A stretch of DNA of 64,000 nucleotides, from assembly GCF_002811925.1 (NCBI RefSeq), contig NZ_NPDS01000005.1, positions 174,001 through 238,000 on the forward strand, given 5' to 3'. A model generated the notes under the pieces. The model had not been told where the DNA came from. It did no database searches and was given only the letters and a program-made list of their open reading frames with translations. Positions 17,416 to 28,445 of this stretch are shown in pieces. A program made the translations under genes and the position numbers. The DNA is from Leptospira barantonii (GTDB lineage Bacteria; Spirochaetota; Leptospiria; Leptospirales; Leptospiraceae). Each line of letters opens with the position of its first letter. Within the stretch, counting starts at the first letter, position 1.

Positions 17416-19248
17416 TTGAAAGCTTACAAACAGGGAACGAAAATTCTCGTGTACGTCCTAGTCGTCTTTTCTTTTCTGAAAATCGACGCTCAGGAAACGA
17501 AGGAAACTAAATCTCCGGAAGTTCAGAACAACACAATTCAACTTCAAAACAAAGAACCGATTCAGGAATCTCAAAAGCAGGAAGTCAACTCTTCGACGAC
17601 TACAACGCCGGCTTCGACTTCGAACACGGTTCTTGTTCCACCCAAGGAAACGAAAAAAGAATTACCTTGGTATGAAACCGTTAAATTCGGCGGTTTGATT
17701 CGAATTCGTCCAGAAGCGAAATACAACTTCGATTTCGATAGATTCAAAAATGATAATGCGTCTTTCGTAGGCGCCAAGGCGCAGATTTGGATCGAGAAGG
17801 AACTCACCGAAAAAACAAAAGTGAGAGTGACCTTGCAGGACACCACTTTGTGGGGAGCGGAAAAAGGTTCGTCGACCGGACTCGATACAGCAAACGATAA
17901 CACAAGACAATCCGTGGGAATCCGCGAAGCCTGGATCGAATCCAAAGAACTGATCGGTCCGGTTACCTTGCAGGCTGGAAGACAGATTCTCAAATACGGA
18001 GACGAAAGACTTGTGGGCGCGTTGGAATGGACCAACGTGGGAAGAAGTTTCAACGGATTTCGTTTTAAAGTGGATAAGGAATTTTTCTCGTCGCACGCAT
18101 GGGCGATGATCGTGGGCGAACAAGATTCGGACATCGCGGGCAATTCCACTTATTTAGGAAAACGGAATACGTTTCAGACACAGTATAATTGTCCGGCGAA
18201 TTCTCCAGCAACTACTACTTGTTCGTTATCCGCGGACCTTACCAAACAACAACCGGGGGACGCGACGTTTACGGGGTTTTACAACACATTCAAACCTTCT
18301 AAATTTCTTCACGTAGACGGTTACTACATCGGTCTTTATCGCAAGTGGCTTCCTCAAAACAATTCCACGATTCTTCTTTTAACGAATCCGGAAACGGTTC
18401 CCAGAGACTCGAGATACGATCAACTTCATACGTTCGGTTTCAGACTTACGAACAGAACGACGAAGGACAAAAAATCGGAAATCCCTTTCGACTTCTCGAT
18501 CGAATACGCCGTACAAACCGGAAAAACTGGCGTCAACGTAACTCCGGGTTGGGATAGCTTGAATACGAATCTTTCCACGATCGATCCTCTTACGGGCAAA
18601 ACCGTAACGAAGAGCGTATACAAAGAAAGACAAGGATACGACGCGTACGCATTCGCATTAGATATCGGTTATACACTTGGATCGTTTCGACTCGGCGCGG
18701 AATACGACGTCGCGAGCGGAGATCCGAATCGCAAAGACGGAAAGGTCGCAACGTTTTCCAATCTGTTTCATTCCAATCACGTTTTTTACGGAGAAGCGGA
18801 TCAAGTGAGTTGGGTTAACATGGTCGGTAAGTCCGCGAACCTGACTTGGGACGGGGGAGAATTCGGCAAACTCAGACTCGCCTATTGGATCGTGGATAAA
18901 CAAAAAATGCAAGACGGTTGGTATGATATAACCGGAAACCTCAAAGACGGAGCGAGTACGGAATCCTACGCAAACGATCGTTTTAAAAATCCGTATCCGC
19001 AAAGCGAGAAAGGCGTTCTGGATCAAAGAGGAGTGGGAACCCTCGGAAAGAATCTATTCCGAGAAATCGACTTGGTTTATTCTCTCAAATACAAGGACAT
19101 ACTTTGGGCCTTTGGAGCGAGTTGGATTTATGCGGGCGACGCGGTCCGGGGAAAACTCAACGATAACTCGATATCGCCCGAATTCAGAAAAACGAGTTTT
19201 TTACCTCAGGCCCAGTTCGCTTATCTATCGATGACGGTTCAGTTTTAA
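17416..19248 (+). CDS. Outer-membrane beta-barrel, alginate-export-like porin
   Basis: A 610-residue exported protein. A signal peptide (about residues 1-25, ending IDAQ) and a Gln/Ser/Thr-rich linker precede a barrel from about residue 80. Motifs GGLIRIRPEAKYNFD, LQAGRQILKYGDERLVG and NGFRFKVD are like those of the alginate export porin family. It ends in aromatic Phe (SMTVQF), as barrel proteins do. The TTG at 17416 is preceded by AAAGGG at about 7 bases. It follows the nitrate reductase by 33 bases, so it is probably co-transcribed. Nitrate or nitrite passage across the outer membrane is an inference from context, not visible in the sequence. Confidence 0.8.
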   Translation: MKAYKQGTKILVYVLVVFSFLKIDAQETKETKSPEVQNNTIQLQNKEPIQESQKQEVNSSTTTTPASTSNTVLVPPKETKKELPWYETVKFGGLIRIRPEAKYNFDFDRFKNDNASFVGAKAQIWIEKELTEKTKVRVTLQDTTLWGAEKGSSTGLDTANDNTRQSVGIREAWIESKELIGPVTLQAGRQILKYGDERLVGALEWTNVGRSFNGFRFKVDKEFFSSHAWAMIVGEQDSDIAGNSTYLGKRNTFQTQYNCPANSPATTTCSLSADLTKQQPGDATFTGFYNTFKPSKFLHVDGYYIGLYRKWLPQNNSTILLLTNPETVPRDSRYDQLHTFGFRLTNRTTKDKKSEIPFDFSIEYAVQTGKTGVNVTPGWDSLNTNLSTIDPLTGKTVTKSVYKERQGYDAYAFALDIGYTLGSFRLGAEYDVASGDPNRKDGKVATFSNLFHSNHVFYGEADQVSWVNMVGKSANLTWDGGEFGKLRLAYWIVDKQKMQDGWYDITGNLKDGASTESYANDRFKNPYPQSEKGVLDQRGVGTLGKNLFREIDLVYSLKYKDILWAFGASWIYAGDAVRGKLNDNSISPEFRKTSFLPQAQFAYLSMTVQF

Positions 19249-19510
19249 ATCGAACTCGAAAAAGAACTTTCAGAAAGTTGAATGTAGTTTGAACCGAACT
19301 GCATTCTTCTTTTTTATACTTGTATTAATAGCCACTTCTAAAATCGTAGTAAAAACAGACGTCTTATCAAACGAAGACGCAGAATATCTCCTGATTCCAG
19401 CTCTTCCTCTCTTCGATCGGCTTTTTGATCTTCCGGATAGTTCATCTTGAAAATTCAAAGTATAGAGGTTCCCGGAATACGGGCGATTCATTGCTTTGAA
19501 AGGAACAAAC

Positions 19511-21127
19511 ATGAAGAAACTCAAGTTTAGCGAACTAAACTTATCCACAGAGATCCAAAACGCGATTTCTGAAATGGGCTTTGAAGAAGCCTCCCCCATT
19601 CAATCGGAAGCCATTCCGGTTATACTCAAAGGAAAAGACATCATCGGTCATGCGCAAACCGGAACGGGTAAAACCGCCGCGTTCGCAATTCCTACCATAG
19701 AACTTCTCGAAGTAGAAAGCAAACATCTACAAGCGTTGATTCTCTGCCCTACTCGCGAACTCGTAATTCAAGTAAGCGAACAATTTCGTAAGCTGATGAA
19801 ATACAAAGGAAACTTCGAAGTGGTTCCAGTTTACGGCGGTCAGGAAATCGACAGACAATTAAGAGCGCTTCGTAAAAATCCTCAGATCGTAATCGCGACT
19901 CCGGGAAGAATGATGGATCACATGCGAAGAGGTTCCATCCGTCTCGACGATATCAAGATGGTCATACTCGACGAAGCCGACGAAATGTTGGACATGGGTT
20001 TCAGAGAGGACATGGAATTCATTCTCAAGGACACCCCGGCGGATCGCCAAACGATCATGTTCTCGGCGACTATGACCGACGACATTCTTACGTTGATGAA
20101 ACGATTCCAAAAACATCCTCAAATCATCGACGTAACACATCAAAAACTCAGCGCTCCGAAAATCGAACAGATCTATTACGAAATTCAAGAAAACGCAAAG
20201 GGAGAAGCCCTTGCAAGATTGATCGAATACAAAAACATCAAACTTGCATTAGTGTTTTGTAATACAAAAGCTCAGGTCGACACGGTCGTGGAACTTTTAA
20301 AATCGAGAGGATACTTTGCCGAAGCTCTTCACGGAGATCTCAATCAGAAACAAAGAGATAAGGTGATGAACGGATTTAGAAGCGGAAGTATCGAAATCCT
20401 AGTAGCGACCGACGTTGCGGGAAGAGGAATCGACGTAAACAACGTGGAAGCGGTGTTCAACTACGATCTTCCAAGAGACGGAGAAGACTACGTTCACCGG
20501 ATCGGAAGAACCGGAAGAGCGGGAAAAAAAGGAATCGCGTTCTCCTTTATCGTTGGAAAACAAATCTACAATCTTAAAAAAATCGAACGTATCAACGGAA
20601 TCAAAATCGAATTGGGCAAAATCCCAACGTTAGACGATCTCGAAGAAACAAAGATTCATTCTTATACCGAGAAAGTAAGATCCATCGTAGACGCGGGTCA
20701 TATCGGAAACTACGTAAACCAGGTTGAAAAACTGATGGGTGACGATTATACCGCTCTTGATATCGCGGCGGCTTTGTTTAAGATGACGATTCTCAAAGAC
20801 AGCGTCACCTTCGACGATTCCGTTAAGTTCGAATCCGATTTCAAATACGATGATAGAAATCCCTCCAAAAAGAAATCCGGAGGCGGTGGCGGTAGATACA
20901 GAGATCGCAACTTCGGAGGAAGATCCGGAGGCGGCGGTGGAGGTTCAAGACCTAGATCCAATTCAGGCGGCGGATCCGGTTCTCATTCGGGAGGCGGTGG
21001 CGGACGTTCTTATGGATCTCACGGAGGCGGATCGGGATCCGGCGGTTCTTCCGGTTCCAAATTCTCCAAAGGGGATAAAAATCAAAAATCCGGCGGAGCC
21101 TCTTCCTTCAAAAAAAAGAAGAAGTAA
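19511..21127 (+). CDS. DEAD-box ATP-dependent RNA helicase with Gly-rich tail
   Basis: A 538-residue helicase. Motifs in order: Q motif (SPIQSEAIPV), GHAQTGTGKTAAF (motif I), PTRELVIQV (Ia), TPGRMMDH (Ib), LDEADEMLDMGF (II), SATMTDD (III), LVATDVAGRGIDV (V) and HRIGRTGRAGKKG (VI). After about residue 460 the chain becomes a Gly/Ser/Arg-rich tail ending in Lys, likely an RNA-binding extension. It resembles DeaD/CsdA-type helicases in ribosome assembly and cold growth. The ATG at 19511 has AAAGGA 6 bases upstream; an in-frame TTG at 19496 is less likely. The preceding 262-base gap holds only a short inverted repeat (AACTTTC/GAAAGTT, 19265-19279) and no gene I accept. Confidence 0.94.
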   Translation: MKKLKFSELNLSTEIQNAISEMGFEEASPIQSEAIPVILKGKDIIGHAQTGTGKTAAFAIPTIELLEVESKHLQALILCPTRELVIQVSEQFRKLMKYKGNFEVVPVYGGQEIDRQLRALRKNPQIVIATPGRMMDHMRRGSIRLDDIKMVILDEADEMLDMGFREDMEFILKDTPADRQTIMFSATMTDDILTLMKRFQKHPQIIDVTHQKLSAPKIEQIYYEIQENAKGEALARLIEYKNIKLALVFCNTKAQVDTVVELLKSRGYFAEALHGDLNQKQRDKVMNGFRSGSIEILVATDVAGRGIDVNNVEAVFNYDLPRDGEDYVHRIGRTGRAGKKGIAFSFIVGKQIYNLKKIERINGIKIELGKIPTLDDLEETKIHSYTEKVRSIVDAGHIGNYVNQVEKLMGDDYTALDIAAALFKMTILKDSVTFDDSVKFESDFKYDDRNPSKKKSGGGGGRYRDRNFGGRSGGGGGGSRPRSNSGGGSGSHSGGGGGRSYGSHGGGSGSGGSSGSKFSKGDKNQKSGGASSFKKKKK

Positions 21128-21191
21128 GAACGGTTTCTGCCGAAAATTGAAACAGGACCATCCCTTCGATAGGATCGGATGGTCGTGTTTT

Positions 21192-22541
21192 ATGATCTTC
21201 GAATTCATCCTTTCATTGAAACGCATCTCCCTTCTCCTTCTCATCCTATCTTTGGGATCGATTCTTTCTTTGTCCGCGCAATCGACACAATCCTCGCCAC
21301 AACAAGAAGACCCTTCTCTCAACTTAAGAATGGTTCCGTTTTGGAAAGGAGAAGTCGAAGCCGTTTATAGAGGAAAAGGAAAAGTAAAAATTCGAATCCG
21401 AAGAGGATCTATTTTTTACGGAAAAGAAGAAGAGGAAATCAAAGCCATTCTCGAAAGAAAACCTCAATACGCGGTTTTACAATCGAACCCCGAAAAAGAA
21501 ATCGGTTCGTTTTCCATCCGACAGATCTCCGTCGCATATCAATCCAATTCAAAAGGGAAGAAGGCTTCCGAAATCGAACTCTTCGGAACGTTTAGCGCGA
21601 ACGTAGGAGTTCCGGAAAATCTTTTAACGGCGGGAACGTTCATACAGGACTACAAACAAGAAGTCGCGTACGTCGAACCGGGCGCATTCTTCACCGAAGA
21701 TAGAAGAAGAACCAGACCCGCGAAACAACTCAGACATCCGAGAGACGGAAAGGAAATGGTTCTTGTTTCGGGCGGATACGAACAAAACGGAGAATTGTTT
21801 TACGAGTCCATGGGATTTTTTCTACACGGACAAGGAAACGAATCGGCCGAAGACAGTTACAATCCGTTCTACTTCAAAGCGGAACGAGGAAATCTTCAGG
21901 ACATCTCCTCGTATTACATAGACAAATACGAAGTTACAAATCAAGAATATTCTAAATTTCTAAAGGAAACGAACACACCTCCGCCTCCGCATTGGAAGCA
22001 AGGGACTTTTCCTTCGGGTAAGGAACACCATCCCATAAACGGAATCACTTACAGAGAAGCCGAAGCCTATGCGCGTTGGTCCGGTAAACGACTTCCCACA
22101 GAAATGGAATGGGAGAAGGCCGCACGCGGAACCGGAATGACTTGGATGATCAATCGGGACGAGTCGTATTCCTTCTTTCCAAGTCCTTTGGAATATCCAT
22201 TCGGAAACGATTTTGATTCTTCTCTCTGTAATACCCTGGAAAGTAAAAAGTCGGATACGATTTCGGTTTACGAACTTGCAAAAAAATCTTCAAGCCCTTA
22301 CGGTGCGATCGGAATGTGCGGCAACGTAGCGGAATGGACAAGTTCGGATTATCTTCCGTATCGAGGACATTCCTTAAAACGAAACGCATTCGGAAAAATG
22401 CATAAAGTCATTCGAGGCGGTTCTTATTCATCCACCAAGGAAGAATCTACCGTGTATTTCAGATCCTTCGGCGGGATTCCGAATTTAAAAACGGATCGAA
22501 GAGCGGGCATTCGTCTCGTTTGGGATTTGCCGGGAAAGTAA
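21192..22541 (+). CDS. Exported SUMF1/formylglycine-generating-enzyme-like protein
   Basis: A 449-residue protein with an N-terminal signal segment (LLLLILSLGSILSLSAQ). The first part (about 40-190) has no recognised domain; it includes RKPQYAVLQSNPEKEIGS. From about residue 190 it follows the FGE-sulfatase fold: GKEMVLVSGGYEQNG, YYIDKYEVTNQEYSKFL, RLPTEMEWEKAARGT, GMCGNVAEWTSS, KVIRGGSYSS and a closing AGIRLVWD. The usual GFRC ending of true formylglycine-generating enzymes reads GIRL, without the catalytic Cys, so a structural or binding role is likely. The ATG at 21192 is chosen because the signal peptide follows directly; the ribosome binding site is weak. An open frame extends upstream into the helicase tail but is coincidental. 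Confidence 0.83.
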   Translation: MIFEFILSLKRISLLLLILSLGSILSLSAQSTQSSPQQEDPSLNLRMVPFWKGEVEAVYRGKGKVKIRIRRGSIFYGKEEEEIKAILERKPQYAVLQSNPEKEIGSFSIRQISVAYQSNSKGKKASEIELFGTFSANVGVPENLLTAGTFIQDYKQEVAYVEPGAFFTEDRRRTRPAKQLRHPRDGKEMVLVSGGYEQNGELFYESMGFFLHGQGNESAEDSYNPFYFKAERGNLQDISSYYIDKYEVTNQEYSKFLKETNTPPPPHWKQGTFPSGKEHHPINGITYREAEAYARWSGKRLPTEMEWEKAARGTGMTWMINRDESYSFFPSPLEYPFGNDFDSSLCNTLESKKSDTISVYELAKKSSSPYGAIGMCGNVAEWTSSDYLPYRGHSLKRNAFGKMHKVIRGGSYSSTKEESTVYFRSFGGIPNLKTDRRAGIRLVWDLPGK

Positions 22542-22547
22542 GACGTC

Positions 22548-22579
22548 TCGTTTTTCCGACGATCTTGTCGTAAAAACGA
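22548..22579. terminator. Hairpin between convergent genes
   Basis: TCGTTTTT (22548-22555) pairs with AAAAACGA (22572-22579), and inside them CGAC pairs with GTCG around GATCTT, with one mismatch. It lies between the SUMF1-like gene and the convergent SDR gene, the position of a shared terminator, but no T-run follows on either strand. Confidence 0.4.
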
Positions 22580-22595
22580 AAAGATCCGACCCGTA

Positions 22596-23396
22596 TTACG
22601 TTACCCTGGCTCTTCTCAAAAGTTTATCCAAAAGAGAAGGTGAGAATCTGCTGATCCAATACGCCAACATTTCTCGAAACTGAGAAGGATAAACGTCCCT
22701 CTTCTTGGATTCGATCGCTTTCAAAACGATGGCCGCAACCTTTTCGACTCGCATTCCATTCTTAATTCCCTCGTCCATAATTCCGTACGCGGAACCGTCG
22801 CCCGACAAGGCCTTCACGGAAATATCTGTCTTCACATAACCGGGAGAAACGGTCATAACGTGCATTCCGCTTTCGTAGGTTTCCAGTCGAATGCTGTCCA
22901 TAAAGGCTTGGACCGCGTGTTTGCTCGCGGCATAACCGGAACGATATTGAGTCGCGAACCTTCCCTGCAAGGATGACACTGCGATAAAATGTCCTTGGTT
23001 TTGTCTGAGTTCCGATTCCAAAAGACGGAACAGATGAATCAAAGGATAAAAATTTATGTTCATTAGACTTTCATAAACTTTAAAATCCGTTTCTTTTGCA
23101 AGACCGCGCATACTGATTCCGGCGCTGTGGATCAGTCCGTCGATTCGTCTCACTTTCTTTCTAAATTCTTCCGTGATCTTTTTGATTTGGGAAGAATCGG
23201 AAACGTCACCCGGAAGAGCGATCACCTTGTCCGGAAACGAAGCTTCGTTTTTTAAGTCCTTTAACAATTCTTTTCTTCGAGCAATCGCGCCTACCACTGC
23301 GCCGTTTCGATTGAGTTCCAAAACGAGAGCCTTTCCTATTCCGGAACTTGCGCCCGTAACCAAAAATGATTTTTCTAAAAAGAAGGATGTGATCAT
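22596..23396 (-). CDS. SDR family NAD(P)-dependent oxidoreductase
   Basis: A short-chain dehydrogenase of about 266 residues. It shows the cofactor motif VTGASSGIGKAL, the DVS acidic segment, HSAGIS, catalytic Ser in IAVSSLQGRF and YAASK with the catalytic Tyr and Lys, followed by VSPGYVKTDIS. I set the start at the ATG at 23396 (MITSFFLEKSFLVTG), typical for the family. An in-frame extension to 23507 adds a hydrophobic, aromatic stretch that could be a membrane anchor but looks like chance. The substrate is unknown. Confidence 0.88.
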   Translation of the reverse strand: MITSFFLEKSFLVTGASSGIGKALVLELNRNGAVVGAIARRKELLKDLKNEASFPDKVIALPGDVSDSSQIKKITEEFRKKVRRIDGLIHSAGISMRGLAKETDFKVYESLMNINFYPLIHLFRLLESELRQNQGHFIAVSSLQGRFATQYRSGYAASKHAVQAFMDSIRLETYESGMHVMTVSPGYVKTDISVKALSGDGSAYGIMDEGIKNGMRVEKVAAIVLKAIESKKRDVYPSQFREMLAYWISRFSPSLLDKLLRRARVT

Positions 23397-23525
23397 AAAA
23401 CCCGATTGAAGATACCAGAAACGAACAAAAAAGCAAATGAAAATAGAGGGAAAAAATCCTTTAGAGAATCCGAACCGATAAAAAGATGATCCTATCGAAC
23501 GCAACAAAAGCGAGATGAGGTTGGA

Positions 23526-24167
<642 letters not shown>

Positions 24168-24200
24168 CGTACGATAACCCCGACTTGAAATCGACTTCAA

Positions 24201-24272
<72 letters not shown>

Positions 24273-24320
24273 TTCGCTAAATCTCTTGCCCTTTCGCTTT
24301 CGATATTCACTCTGTCCATC

Positions 24321-25265
24321 GTGTCTCATCTGATTCTCATTCCCCTATGCTTGATCGCGGGTTTTATACTCAAACGAGGGAGAATTTTTCCGGAAAACGC
24401 GGGGTTAACTCTCGGCAGTTTTGTGATTTATATTTCCTTACCTTCTTTGATTCTAACGAACGTTCCAACGATGAGATTGGAAAGTTCTTTGATCTTTTTG
24501 GCGACGATGCCCTGGTTCATCTTCGGACTTTCCATCGTATTCTTTTACTCGATCGGAAAATTCTTCCATTGGGATCGGGAAACTCGAATCGCCGTTACGC
24601 TTTGTTGCGGACTCGGAAATACATCTTTTTTAGGGCTTCCCGTCTTAAGGATGTTTTACGGAGAAGAAGTCACCGATTCCGTATTGATCATCGATCAGTT
24701 CGGAACCTTTCTTTGTTTGGCGATTCCCGGATTTATTTTAGCGTTGCGTTTCCTTTCCAAAAACGAACAGGAAAAAAGCGAGAACCCGTTGAAATCCATT
24801 TTGAAAAAGCTATTCACTTTCCCACCGTTTCTTGCTTTACTTTTTTCGTTTTTCCTCAGACTTTTCACCATTCCGGAATCGATTCATTCCGTATTGAAAA
24901 TCTTGGGAGAAACTCTGGTGCCGATCGCCCTATTTACAGTCGGATTTCAAATGGAACTGCCGGCTTTGAGTTCCAAAAACGAGAAGTCCGAGAATTTCAT
25001 ACAACCGTTAACGTTTGGACTGATTTATAAATTGTTCATTGCTCCGATTTTGGTCTTGATCGTGTATCGATTTTTCAACGTGAATCTGAAACACTTGAAA
25101 GTTGCGGTTTTGGAAGCGGGAATGGCTCCCATGATTACTGCATCCATCGTTTCCATGCAGATGGGTTTTAAACCGACACTCTCTGCGGCATTTCCCGGAG
25201 TTGGTATTCTTGTTTCCATTCCTACTTTGTTTATACTCTATTCTTTACTGGAGAATTTTTTCTGA
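24321..25265 (+). CDS. AEC (auxin efflux carrier) family transporter
   Basis: An inner-membrane carrier of about 314 residues with ten or so hydrophobic segments. The opening SHLILIPLCLIAGFILKR and FVIYISLPSLILTNV, a Gly-Asn-rich helix (CGLGNTSFLGLPVL) and the mirrored C-terminal segment with AGMAPMITASIVSMQ match the AEC family, which exports small organic acids or other anions. The open frame extends back through the tRNA gene to 24237, which cannot be the start. I use the GTG at 24321, which gives the usual short N-terminus, though no clear ribosome binding site is present. Confidence 0.83.
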   Translation: MSHLILIPLCLIAGFILKRGRIFPENAGLTLGSFVIYISLPSLILTNVPTMRLESSLIFLATMPWFIFGLSIVFFYSIGKFFHWDRETRIAVTLCCGLGNTSFLGLPVLRMFYGEEVTDSVLIIDQFGTFLCLAIPGFILALRFLSKNEQEKSENPLKSILKKLFTFPPFLALLFSFFLRLFTIPESIHSVLKILGETLVPIALFTVGFQMELPALSSKNEKSENFIQPLTFGLIYKLFIAPILVLIVYRFFNVNLKHLKVAVLEAGMAPMITASIVSMQMGFKPTLSAAFPGVGILVSIPTLFILYSLLENFF

Positions 25266-25282
25266 CCGATTTTTCAGACTCA

Positions 25283-26361
25283 TTGATCGACCTCTTTTCC
25301 GCAGTCAAAACCGGGAAGACGGATGAAATCCAAAAACTTCTTTCTTCGATGGAAGGAGAACCAGTCCTAATCGATTGGCTGAAGGATTACCGTGACAGCT
25401 ACGGTTCCGGCGTTTTATCTTGGGCGGTTAAGAATTTGGATCGGGAATCGATCGAACTTCTTCTCGAAGCCGGAGCCGATCCCGACGAAACGAACGCAAG
25501 AGGAGAAACCCCGCTCTTAACTTCTTTGGATCAGGGAAAGGAAGATTTGATTCGAATCTTTCTCGAAGCCGGAGCCGATTCCGGTAAAAAAGATTTTTCC
25601 GGGAACACACCACTTACAAAAGCGGTAAGCACCGGGAACTTGGAAATCGTGGAGATGGTTTTCGAAAACGAAAACGCAACACCCGATCTTGAGGAAAGAA
25701 ACGGAGAAGGATACAGTCCTCTTCTACTCGCGGTGGATCTCGGTCATCTTTCCATCGTGGAATATCTTTTGGAACAAGACGCGGATTTTTTAAAAAAGAA
25801 TTCGGAAGGAAGAACCATTCTTCACTTAACCGCTCTTCACAACGATTACGAAATCTTGGATTTGTTTTTGGAAAAAGAAGAAACCAAAAGCATTCTTGAA
25901 AATCGGGACGCGGACGGAAATACGGCTTTGTTACTCGCGGCTTCGCACGACGGCGTGGAATGTTTGGAAAAACTTTTAAAAATCGGAGCCGATTTCTTAA
26001 AAGTAAACGCTTCCGGAAAAACCGGTCTCGAAGAAGCCGAAAGACAAAAGTATCATCACGTTTCTAAAATTCTCAAAAAGGTACTCACCGAAAGACTTTT
26101 CGATGCCGCCGAACACGGCGAAGACGATTTATGCAAAACCGTTCTTCGATTGGGAATTTCGCCGAACGTGATCGATGCGGAGGGGAACACTCCTCTTCAC
26201 ATAGCCGTAGTTCACGATCGGATATCCACGGCCACACTGTTGTTGAGTTTAAACGCTTCCCAATTCCTAAAAAACTTGGAAGGAAAATCTCCATTAGACA
26301 TCGCTAAAGAAGAAACCAAGGAAGAATTGATTCTCCTCTTGGAACCGGAACCCGAAAAGGA

Positions 26362-26365
<4 letters not shown>
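25283..26365 (+). CDS. Ankyrin repeat protein
   Basis: A 360-residue protein built almost wholly of ankyrin repeats, about nine copies. Clear ones are [60 protein letters not shown] and [20 protein letters not shown]. There is no signal peptide or membrane segment, so it is probably a cytoplasmic protein-binding scaffold. The TTG at 25283 is 17 bases after the AEC gene stop. Its end overlaps the convergent LOG gene by four bases. Confidence 0.9.
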
Positions 26366-26919
<554 letters not shown>

Positions 26920-27103
26920 AATCTCTCTTTTAGTTCTATTCAATATGACTTTTAGGAACGTAAATTCTTTATAAAATCATTCGTTCTATTTCTTTATTTT
27001 CATCGGAAAGATTTCTGTAACGTTTTTCTTTTTCTTCGCTTGGGAAAAAAATGTTTGAATTTCGGATTCTTTCGTCTTATCTATCTCTCACTCTTTAGAA
27101 CCT

Positions 27104-28381
27104 ATGAAAAAACAAATTCAAAAAACGATTCCCTATCTTCTTACTATTTTTTTCCTTTTGTTTCAAATCGGCGTATCGAACGTGTTTGGCCAAGCGAAAC
27201 CGGTTCAACCCGATCCGGACGTTTTGGAAAGAGAAGCCAACGAACTCGAAATCAAAGCGGGCAAGGCTCAGGATTCGGTTACGAGACAAAGGATGATTCT
27301 CGAAGTTCAGAGAAAAAGAACAGAGGCCTCCGAACTCAGGGACAAACTTCACGAACAGGAACTCGCCAAAACTCCGAAAGGGGCTACGTTCGAAATTTCG
27401 ATTCTTTTCAACCAAGCGACTTGGGTTCCGGAATCTTTAGCGAGAAGACAAAACGTTTCCGTCAACGAGGCGAACACATTTCTTTATACGAGCGGGTTCT
27501 ATCAAAACGTAAACACGATCGCAAGAGTCGGAGGATTCGACGCGCACCTCATCAACAACACGGGAAGTTTTTATTCCGATCCGCAGGGAAACACAAAGAC
27601 CGCGTATCCGATCAAATTTTTATTCTTAACCGAATCCAAGAAGTTCGGAGTGGAAGGAAGTTTTCTCGATTTTAGAATCAATCCTTCGTATTCTTCCATG
27701 AACATCAATCCTTCTCCCGCAAACTTGAATCAAAGTTACAGCGTATACGGACCTCAATTTAGAAGAACGGATATCCAACTGAATCTTTTGTATTTTTTTG
27801 AAACGGGTTCGGGGACCAGAATCGGGCCTTCCGTGGGAATCAGAAACCTGGATATCTATTCCAAAGAATACGGAAACTTACCGGGCGGTTTGGGCTTCGG
27901 AAACTTGGAGGAAAAGGCCGGAGGATTAGGTCCCCAAATCGGATTTAGAATCGTAAAAAAATTGAACAACTACTTTCAATTTCATGCGAACGCCGATTAC
28001 TTTAAAACATTAGGAAAATATCATCTAAAGACGAATGCGACCACGGCTTACAATGGCGCTCAAAACTTTTTAGTCACCGAAACCGCCGGCTCCGCAGGCG
28101 AGAATCTCGTGAAACGAACCGGTTACCAACTCGACACGGGAGTTTCTTTTTCAAGAACAAGCTGGTTGAAGTTCACGTTCGGTTTTCAATATACGGAAAT
28201 GCGATCTTCCGTGAGCGGATATAACTACAACGCGAATCTTTTGTTTCCCGATCTCGTAAGTACGACCGCTTTGAATACGATCACAAAACCCGTGGACTTA
28301 GCGACGACGAGACCCGCCTTACAAAAGGAAGTCATCGATACTTACTACGGATTTTATCTGGGAATTACTTTAACGCTTTGA
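27104..28381 (+). CDS. Outer-membrane beta-barrel protein with N-terminal coiled coil
   Basis: A 425-residue exported protein with no family name that I recognise. A signal peptide ([22 protein letters not shown]) precedes a charged helical stretch (residues about 38-90, rich in Glu, Lys and Arg) that could form a coiled coil. The rest is rich in alternating polar and aromatic strands with Gly turns and ends in [12 protein letters not shown], as barrel proteins do. This suggests a leptospiral surface protein anchored as a barrel. The gene is divergent from the LOG gene with a 185-base gap. Confidence 0.65.
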   Translation: MKKQIQKTIPYLLTIFFLLFQIGVSNVFGQAKPVQPDPDVLEREANELEIKAGKAQDSVTRQRMILEVQRKRTEASELRDKLHEQELAKTPKGATFEISILFNQATWVPESLARRQNVSVNEANTFLYTSGFYQNVNTIARVGGFDAHLINNTGSFYSDPQGNTKTAYPIKFLFLTESKKFGVEGSFLDFRINPSYSSMNINPSPANLNQSYSVYGPQFRRTDIQLNLLYFFETGSGTRIGPSVGIRNLDIYSKEYGNLPGGLGFGNLEEKAGGLGPQIGFRIVKKLNNYFQFHANADYFKTLGKYHLKTNATTAYNGAQNFLVTETAGSAGENLVKRTGYQLDTGVSFSRTSWLKFTFGFQYTEMRSSVSGYNYNANLLFPDLVSTTALNTITKPVDLATTRPALQKEVIDTYYGFYLGITLTL

Positions 28382-28393
28382 GAAAGGTTGGAG

Positions 28394-28431
28394 GTTGCCT
28401 CGCAGAACTTTTCCAAGTTTCGAGGCAACCG
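28394..28431. terminator. Bidirectional terminator hairpin between convergent genes
   Basis: GGTTGCCTCG (28394-28403) and CGAGGCAACC (28422-28431) are perfect complements. Inside, AACTT pairs with AAGTT around TTCC. The strong GC stem lies in the 64-base gap between the barrel gene and the convergent DUF6580 gene, where it can stop transcription from both sides. Confidence 0.7.
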
Positions 28432-28445
28432 TATTCGGAAGAATC

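Noticed and set aside
19270..19599. Minus-strand open frame of 109 codons upstream of the helicase gene
   Set aside because: It overlaps the helicase 5' end, lacks a ribosome binding site and has no family-like sequence.
20870..21080. Gly/Ser-rich repetitive DNA at the helicase 3' end as a tandem repeat array
   Set aside because: The units vary in length and sequence and simply encode a disordered Gly-rich tail.
20850..21191. In-frame extension of the SUMF1-like gene into the helicase tail
   Set aside because: It arises from the Gly-rich repeat-like codons of the helicase and would bury the signal peptide.
26085..26294. Minus-strand frame inside the ankyrin gene
   Set aside because: It is a shadow of repeat-encoding DNA with no independent features.
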